Shown here piece after piece: positions 16,670-21,612 of a stretch of 21,612 nt of DNA. Source of the stretch: JBBPZA01 sp038199375 (GTDB lineage Bacteria; Actinomycetota; Thermoleophilia; Solirubrobacterales; Solirubrobacteraceae); contig JBBPZA010000011.1 of assembly GCA_038199375.1 (NCBI GenBank), positions 1-21,612 on the forward strand, given 5' to 3'. The translations under genes were made by a program, and so were the position numbers. The notes below the pieces were generated by a model. That model worked only from the letters and a program-made list of their open reading frames with translations, had not been told where the DNA came from and ran no database searches. The number at the start of each line of letters is the position of its first letter. Positions within the stretch are counted from its first letter, which is position 1.

Positions 16670-19033
16670 CTACTGGCCCTCGTCGCCCGCGGCGCCCGAG
16701 TCCGTACCTCCGCCGCCGTCGCCTCCGTCCCCGGTGTCGCCGCCGCCCGTCTCGCCTCCGGCGCCCTTGTCCGTGCCGCCCCCGCCGCCGTCTCCCGTGT
16801 CACCCGCGCCGGTGTCCTCTTCGCCGCCCCCCTGCTCGTCGGGCACGACGGCGCCCCCGTCCTCTCCCGTCTGGTCGTCGGGCAAGCCGTCGCCGTCGCC
16901 GTCGGTGCCCCCGCCGCCCGTCGGTCCGAGAAGGGCCGCCTCGTACTCGCTGGCCTTCATGCCGTTGGGCAGCACCCGATCGGGCTTTTCCTTCTTCAGC
17001 TTCTCGAGCACCCCCCGCTGGTCGAGGACGGCCATCGTCTTCTCCATGAAGGTCTGCCAGATGTCGGCCGGGAACGTGCCGCCGGCCACCGGCCGGCCCC
17101 CGTACTCGGTCTTCATGGGCTGAAGCTTGGCCGAGTAGCCCACCCAGACGGCCACCGTGTAGAACTCGTTGTAGCCGATGAACCAGGCGTCGCCGTAGTC
17201 CTCGGTCGTGCCGGTCTTTCCCGCGGCGAACCCATCGATCTGGGCTGAGGTGCCGGTTCCCGACTTGATCACGCCCTCGAGCATCTGCGTCTCGGTGTCG
17301 GCCACGCGGCCGGGGAGCACGCGCACCTCGCGTTGGCGGTTGCGCGAGATCTCCTCGCCGCCCTTGTCCTGCACCGAGAGGATCCCGACCGGGCCACGCC
17401 GGGGCGCGCCGAGCGTGCCCCACACGCGCAGTCCGCGCCGGGCGAGCGTCTGATAGGCGTGGGCCATGTCCAGCGGGGTGACGCCCTCCTTGAGGCCTCC
17501 GAGCGTCATCGCCAGGTTGTTCGAGACCCGCGTGCGGATGCCCATGCGTCGTGAGAGCCGGGAGATCTTCTTGGGCCCGAGCTTGATCCCGATCTCGGCG
17601 AAGACCGAGTTGTCGGATTGCGCGGTCGCTTTCTCGAGCGTCGTCGTGCCCGAATAGGCGTCGTTGTAGTTGTTGACCACGAAGGTCTCCTTGCCGCGGC
17701 TTCGCGGGACGGGGAACTCCTTCTTGCGCGACTCCCAGGGCGAGTTGCGCGACAGCCCTTCCTTGAGCGCCTGGGCCAGCACGAAGGGCTTGAAGGCCGA
17801 TCCCGGCTGGCGCTGGCCCTGGGTGGCCAGGTTGAAGGGCTTCTCGTTGTAGTCCTGCTGGCCGCCGACCATCGCGGCGACGCCGCCGGTGCGGTTGTCG
17901 ATGGCGACCAGCGCGGCATCCGGCCCCACTCCCTGGAGGTTCTCGCTCACCGCCTGCTGGGCGGCCTCCTGGAGGTCGAGGTCGAGCGTCGTCTTTACCT
18001 TCAGGCCGCCGGCGAACGCCTTCTGGGCGCTGAAGCGCTCGACGACCTGCTGCTTGACCCAGGTCGTGAAGTAGGGCGCCCGAGACGCCTCGCGCGGCGG
18101 CTGGATGTCCTTCTTGGAGGGAATCGCCGCGAGGACCGAGCGGGCGTAGGTGGGCCTGTCGATGTAGCGCTGGGAGAGCATGTTGCCCAGGACGAGGTCG
18201 CGCCGCTGCTTGGAGGCGATCGGATTGGTCACGGGATCCCAGCGAGCCGGGGAGGCGACCACTCCCGCCAGAAGGGCGGCCTGGTCGGGACGCAGGCTCG
18301 GGGCGCAGTTCGGAAGGCCGGGCGCGCCGCACACGCGCTCGCCGTCTTGGGTGCCGAAGTAGGTGCGGGCGGCCGATTCGACTCCGTAGGCGCCGTTGCC
18401 GAAGTAGATCGCGTTGAGGTACTCGGTCAGGATCTTCTGCTTGGACCACTTCTTGGTCAGGTGATAGGCGAGGGCCGCCTCCCGGAGCTTCTGGAACAGG
18501 GTGCGCTCCTGCTGGGTCTGCAGCGCGTTCTTGACGAACTGCTGGGCGATGGTCGACCCGCCCTGGACGGCCTGCTTGTTGAGGACGTCCTGGTAGAAGG
18601 CTCGTCCCACCGCCCGGACGTCGATTCCGCGGTTGTCGTAGAAGCGCTTGTCCTCGATCGAGATGATCGCGCTGACCATCGGCCGGGCGATCTGGCTGTA
18701 GGGCACGATGAGCTGGTTCTGCTTGCCGGTGATGAGGCCGATGCGGCGGTTCTTGACGTCGAGGATCTCCGAGTTGCGGGCGCCCTTGTAGATCTGCCGG
18801 TTCTCGAGATTGGGCAGATCGGCGGCGACGGCCATGAGCATCCCGAACACCGTGGAGACGCCCGCGAGGAGGCTGAGGCCGAGGAGGATCAGGCCCAGGC
18901 GGATCTTCTTGACCTTCGGCCGGAGCGGGCGCAGGCCGCCCTCGCCGCCAGCGCCGGTGCCCGTCTCCGGGGACTTCTCGTCACCCGCGGGCGAGCGGCC
19001 GCGGAGGTAGACGATGTTGGACTCGTCGCTCAT
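16670..19033 (-). CDS. class A penicillin-binding protein (bifunctional GT51/transpeptidase)
   Basis: Polymerises and cross-links peptidoglycan outside the membrane. From ATG 19033 the protein has 787 residues: a cytoplasmic tail, one membrane helix (about 44-70, IRLGLILLGLSLLAGVSTVF), a GT51 glycosyltransferase with catalytic Glu127 in ISIEDKRFY plus QGGSTIAQQFVKN and KILTEYLNAIYFGNGAYG, then a transpeptidase with SAFK (Ser412), SDN (Ser473) and KTGTT (Lys606). The final 83 residues are a Gly/Asp/Glu/Thr tail including DGDGDGLPDD. ATG 19033 was chosen because MSDESN gives a normal charged tail; an ATG at 19129 in the same frame would add 32 odd residues and overlap the tyrS promoter. No good ribosome binding site is seen. 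Divergent from tyrS. Confidence 0.93.
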   Translation of the reverse strand: MSDESNIVYLRGRSPAGDEKSPETGTGAGGEGGLRPLRPKVKKIRLGLILLGLSLLAGVSTVFGMLMAVAADLPNLENRQIYKGARNSEILDVKNRRIGLITGKQNQLIVPYSQIARPMVSAIISIEDKRFYDNRGIDVRAVGRAFYQDVLNKQAVQGGSTIAQQFVKNALQTQQERTLFQKLREAALAYHLTKKWSKQKILTEYLNAIYFGNGAYGVESAARTYFGTQDGERVCGAPGLPNCAPSLRPDQAALLAGVVASPARWDPVTNPIASKQRRDLVLGNMLSQRYIDRPTYARSVLAAIPSKKDIQPPREASRAPYFTTWVKQQVVERFSAQKAFAGGLKVKTTLDLDLQEAAQQAVSENLQGVGPDAALVAIDNRTGGVAAMVGGQQDYNEKPFNLATQGQRQPGSAFKPFVLAQALKEGLSRNSPWESRKKEFPVPRSRGKETFVVNNYNDAYSGTTTLEKATAQSDNSVFAEIGIKLGPKKISRLSRRMGIRTRVSNNLAMTLGGLKEGVTPLDMAHAYQTLARRGLRVWGTLGAPRRGPVGILSVQDKGGEEISRNRQREVRVLPGRVADTETQMLEGVIKSGTGTSAQIDGFAAGKTGTTEDYGDAWFIGYNEFYTVAVWVGYSAKLQPMKTEYGGRPVAGGTFPADIWQTFMEKTMAVLDQRGVLEKLKKEKPDRVLPNGMKASEYEAALLGPTGGGGTDGDGDGLPDDQTGEDGGAVVPDEQGGGEEDTGAGDTGDGGGGGTDKGAGGETGGGDTGDGGDGGGGTDSGAAGDEGQ

Positions 19034-19119
19034 GGGGTCAGCGGGCACTGCGGGGGCCGCGGCGCAGAGCCATCGGACCGTGGCGTGCGGCGGGCGCAAG
19101 GCGCCGCGGGCGATGTCCG

Positions 19120-19129
19120 AGACTAGCAT
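19120..19129. promoter_or_regulatory. overlapping divergent -10 boxes, tyrS (TAGCAT) and PBP (TAGTCT)
   Basis: TAGCAT at 19124-19129 (plus) ends 8 nt before the tyrS ATG, giving a leaderless start. The opposite strand reads TAGTCT at 19125-19120, a plausible -10 for the penicillin-binding protein gene, with an 80-nt leader. The two boxes share TA, so the promoters may exclude each other. Confidence 0.4.
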
Positions 19130-19137
19130 TGGCCCGG

Positions 19138-20400
19138 ATGGGAAACCTGGATGCCCAGCAGCCCGCGATCGCGCCCCCCTCGACCCTCGAGCCGCCCTCG
19201 AGGCCGCCCTCGGCGCCCTCCCAGGTGGCCGCCTGGCTCGCCCGCAACGCGGTGGACTCCCTTCCCCACGGCGGCCTGGAGGCCAAGCTCGTCGAGTCGG
19301 AGAGGGAGGACCGGCCGCTGCGGGTCAAGCTCGGCATCGATCCGACCAGCGCCGACATCCACCTCGGGCACACTGTGGTCCTGCGCAAGCTGCGCGAGTT
19401 CCAGGAGCTGGGCCATCTGGTCGTCCTCATCATCGGCGACTACACGGCGCGCGTCGGGGATCCGAGCGGGCGGGTGGTGACCCGGCCGATGCTCGATCCG
19501 GCGGAGATCGAGGCCAACGCCCGCACCTATCAGGAGCAGGCCTTCAAGGTGCTCGACGGCCCGCGGGTCGAGGTCCGCCGCAACGGCGAGTGGCTCGACA
19601 TGGCGATGGTGGATCTCTTCCGGCTCGCTCGCACCGCCACCGTCGCGCAGCTGCTGGAACGAGACGACTTCGCCAAGCGCTACGCCGCCGGCGAGCCGAT
19701 CACCGTGCTCGAGCTCCTCTACCCGCTGATGCAGGGCTATGACTCCGTGGAAGTTGACGCCGACGTCGAGCTCGGAGGAACCGACCAGAAGTTCAACCTC
19801 CTGCTCGGCCGCGACGTCCAGCGCGCCTACGCAAGGCCCGAGCAGGCCGTCCTGACCATGCCGATCCTGCCGGGAACCGACGGCGAGCGCAAGATGTCCA
19901 AATCGCTGGGCAACCACGTCGGGATCGCCGAGCCCGCGCAGGAGATCTACGGCAAAACCCTGAGCCTGCCCGACGAGGCCATGGAGAGCTGGTACCGGCT
20001 GCTCCTCGGCGAGCCTGCTCGGGCGGGGACCGGACCTCGAGACGCCAAGCGCGCGCTCGCGCGGCGCCTGACCGCCGAGGCATGGGACGAGGAGGCGGCG
20101 AGCCGCGCGGAGGCAGACTTCGACCGGCGCTTCGTCGAGAACCTGCCGCCCGAGGACGTCCCGGAGGTCGAGTTCGGCGCGGACGGGCGCGTCGTGCATG
20201 TCCCGGCGGTCATCTCCGAGGTCTTCGGAGGGTCCCGGTCTCAGGCGCGCCGCCTCATCGCCCAGGGCGGCGTGCGGCTCGACGGCCACGTGCTGGGCCC
20301 TGAGGACCAGGATGTCGACGCCGAGCGGCTCGACGGCTCGGTGCTGCAGATCGGAAAGCGTCGCTGGGCGCGCCTACGAGCCCGCAGAAAGCCCACGTGA
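19138..20400 (+). CDS. tyrS: tyrosyl-tRNA synthetase
   Basis: Class I synthetase charging tRNA-Tyr. The 420-residue protein shows the Rossmann signature IHLGH at 74-78 (HIGH motif) preceded by KLGIDPTSADI, the tyrosine-site region GDYTARVGDPSGR, LYPLMQGYDS, the GGTDQKFNLLLGRD segment, and KMSKS at 252-256. A C-terminal S4 RNA-binding domain is seen from about residue 350 (AVISEVFGGSRSQARRLI). It has the KMSKS-with-GTDQKFN form of the shorter-insert TyrZ/TyrS group. The ATG at 19138 follows TAGCAT by 8 nt; an in-frame TTG 9 nt upstream is rejected because it lies at the -10. The first about 30 residues are Pro/Ser-rich and probably disordered. The last codons (RRKPT, stop) lie in a 50-bp tandem duplication. 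Confidence 0.96.
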   Translation: MGNLDAQQPAIAPPSTLEPPSRPPSAPSQVAAWLARNAVDSLPHGGLEAKLVESEREDRPLRVKLGIDPTSADIHLGHTVVLRKLREFQELGHLVVLIIGDYTARVGDPSGRVVTRPMLDPAEIEANARTYQEQAFKVLDGPRVEVRRNGEWLDMAMVDLFRLARTATVAQLLERDDFAKRYAAGEPITVLELLYPLMQGYDSVEVDADVELGGTDQKFNLLLGRDVQRAYARPEQAVLTMPILPGTDGERKMSKSLGNHVGIAEPAQEIYGKTLSLPDEAMESWYRLLLGEPARAGTGPRDAKRALARRLTAEAWDEEAASRAEADFDRRFVENLPPEDVPEVEFGADGRVVHVPAVISEVFGGSRSQARRLIAQGGVRLDGHVLGPEDQDVDAERLDGSVLQIGKRRWARLRARRKPT

Positions 20401-20471
20401 GCGTCCACGGAAACGTGCCCTGCCTGCGACTGCGCAGAAAGCCCATGTGAGCGTCCACGGAGGCGTGCTTC
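20372..20471 (+). repeat. 50-bp tandem duplication at the tyrS/yjbQ-family junction
   Basis: CGCAGAAAGCCCA(C/T)GTGAGC at 20383 and 20433 and GTCCACGGA after each lie exactly 50 bp apart. Similarity extends on both sides (for example GCCTACGAGCC with GCCTGCGACTG, and CGTGCCCTGCCTGCG with CGTGCTTCGCCTGCG). Each unit holds a TGA overlapping a GTG (GTGA). Confidence 0.88.
20397..20450 (+). CDS. 17-codon mini-frame made by the duplication
   Basis: Starts with the GTG inside the tyrS stop (GTGA at 20397-20400) and ends with a TGA overlapping the GTG of the next gene (20447-20450). It reads VSVHGNVPCLRLRRKPM: its first half mimics the N-terminus of the downstream protein (VSVHGGVLRLR) and its end mimics the TyrS C-terminus (LRARRKPT). 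It is probably a by-product of the tandem duplication. Whether it is translated as a coupling relay is unknown. Confidence 0.4.
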   Translation: MSVHGNVPCLRLRRKPM

Positions 20472-20863
20472 GCCTGCGCACCCGCGGCCGCGGGGAGATC
20501 ACCGACCTCACCGAGGGCGTGGTGAGCGTGGTCGACTCCTCGGGTGTCGAGCGAGGCGTCGCGACGGTGTTCGTGACCGGCTCGACGGCCGCGGTGACGA
20601 CCATGGAGTACGAGCCCGGCGGGGTGCGCGACCTGACCGAGGCGCTCGAGCGCCTCGTCCCCGCCGAAGGCGACTACGCCCACAACCGCCTCAACCACGA
20701 CACCAACGCCCACGCGCACATGCGCGCGGCGATGGTGGGTCCGTCCGAGTCAATCCCGATCGTCGGCGGCCGATTGGTGCTCGGCACCTGGCAGCAGGTC
20801 GTGCTCCTTGACTTCGACGATCGCGAGCGAGAGCGGACCGTGACCGTCCAGGTGCTCTCCTGA
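20447..20863 (+). CDS. YjbQ/UPF0047-family protein
   Basis: A 138-residue member of the YjbQ (UPF0047) family, often annotated as a secondary thiamine-phosphate synthase, although the physiological role is unclear. Family features: EITDLTEGVVSVVDSSGVER early, VFVTGSTAAVTTMEYEPGG, the conserved HDTNAHAHMRAAMVGPSESI with the metal/ligand His residues, and GRLVLGTWQQVVLLDFDDRE. The start GTG 20447 is the second GTGA in the tandem duplication; the family N-terminus fits this start. No independent ribosome binding site is seen, so expression probably depends on coupling to tyrS or to the mini-frame before it. Confidence 0.85.
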   Translation: MSVHGGVLRLRTRGRGEITDLTEGVVSVVDSSGVERGVATVFVTGSTAAVTTMEYEPGGVRDLTEALERLVPAEGDYAHNRLNHDTNAHAHMRAAMVGPSESIPIVGGRLVLGTWQQVVLLDFDDRERERTVTVQVLS

Positions 20864-21222
20864 GACTGTTGCCGGCGCCCGGGTCGGCTACACTGCCGCG
20901 CCGGCCTTGCGAGGGGCGAGCGGGCCTTCTCGCCTCGGCGCTCCAGCGCTATACTGGCCGGTCCTGTCCTTGAGCGTCCGTCTTTTGGCCTCGAGGGCGC
21001 GTCACGAGGGAGAGATCCTTCCGCAGAGGCGCGACGGTCTTTGAAAACTCGACAGCATGCGTCGTCCGACGAAACACCAGTCGGATGACGTCCAGGTCCT
21101 GAACCCGCCAACCGATCGCGTCCGCGCGGTCGCGCGACGGAAGTAGATTTTCTCGTCAGCATTCGCGCCTCCAGGTGTACGGAGGCCGAAGAAAATGTGG
21201 ACGAGCTCTTCGTAAGCAGTTC
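20864..21222 (+). promoter_or_regulatory. rRNA operon promoter and leader region
   Basis: TATACT at 20950-20955 is a good -10 candidate (TACACT at 20889-20894 is a second). The leader has a boxA-like GGTCTTTGAAAAC (21036-21048), the kind of antitermination site found before 16S genes. A hairpin follows at 21060-21070 with 21080-21090 (10 of 11 pairs plus one G-T). A nested stem lies closer to the 16S start: ATTTTCT (21147-21153) with AGAAAAT (21190-21196), enclosing GCCTCC (21167-21172) with GGAGGC (21181-21186). No protein gene is seen in these 359 bases. Confidence 0.6.
20871..20905 (+). terminator. hairpin after the yjbQ-family gene
   Basis: A perfect 8-bp inverted repeat GCCGGCGC (20871-20878) with GCGCCGGC (20898-20905), loop 19 nt, 8 nt after the stop. 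No T-tract. It may end the tyrS unit ahead of the rRNA promoter, though a TACACT box lies in its loop. Confidence 0.35.

Positions 21223-21612
<390 letters not shown>

Noticed and set aside
17618..19126. A 502-codon plus-strand frame opposite the penicillin-binding protein gene
   Set aside because: It is a high-GC antisense shadow. The minus-strand gene carries all GT51 and transpeptidase motifs.

Overview
The window is high-GC bacterial chromosome. Its 3' end runs into the start of a 16S rRNA gene. Gene content, codon use and many starts without a ribosome binding site point to an actinomycete-like lineage, most likely Actinomycetota and possibly Thermoleophilia. That placement is inferred; no database was searched.

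Layout. (1) 1-1540: 3' part of leuA, convergent with a patatin-like hydrolase (1599-2522, minus). (2) 2619-5286: a hairpin repeat, then an XRE-cupin regulator followed by leuC and leuD. (3) 5287-9778: accessory region. It holds a 2,408-bp IS1595-type element (5396-7803) with near-perfect terminal inverted repeats and an 8-bp target duplication. The element has a frameshifted transposase and four further genes, one of them a 59-residue protein. Then come a frame-disrupted trypsin-like lipoprotein, a four-helix membrane protein, and a second hairpin repeat in inverted orientation. (4) 9779-14499: leuB-ilvE-cimA and a DegT-family aminotransferase, tightly packed. (5) 14585-16623: argH overlapping an alkyl-purine DNA glycosylase gene. 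(6) 16670-19033: a class A penicillin-binding protein on the minus strand, divergent from tyrS. (7) 19138-20863: tyrS and a YjbQ-family gene, joined by a 50-bp tandem duplication that leaves a 17-codon mini-frame between them. (8) 20864-21612: rRNA promoter and leader, then partial 16S rRNA.

Function. LeuA, LeuCD, LeuB and IlvE give the leucine route. CimA supplies citramalate for the threonine-independent isoleucine route, which shares LeuCD, LeuB and IlvE. The genes form at least two transcription units, and the hairpin repeat lies upstream of both leuCD and leuB.

Most notable: the passenger-carrying IS1595 element; the tyrS/yjbQ duplication with overlapping stop/start codons at both ends; the inverted repeat pair flanking the leuCD-to-leuB interval; and a recurring TANNNT box 6-9 nt upstream of start codons, suggesting widespread leaderless transcription. 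Three apparent frame disruptions in two adjacent loci could be real decay or consensus errors.
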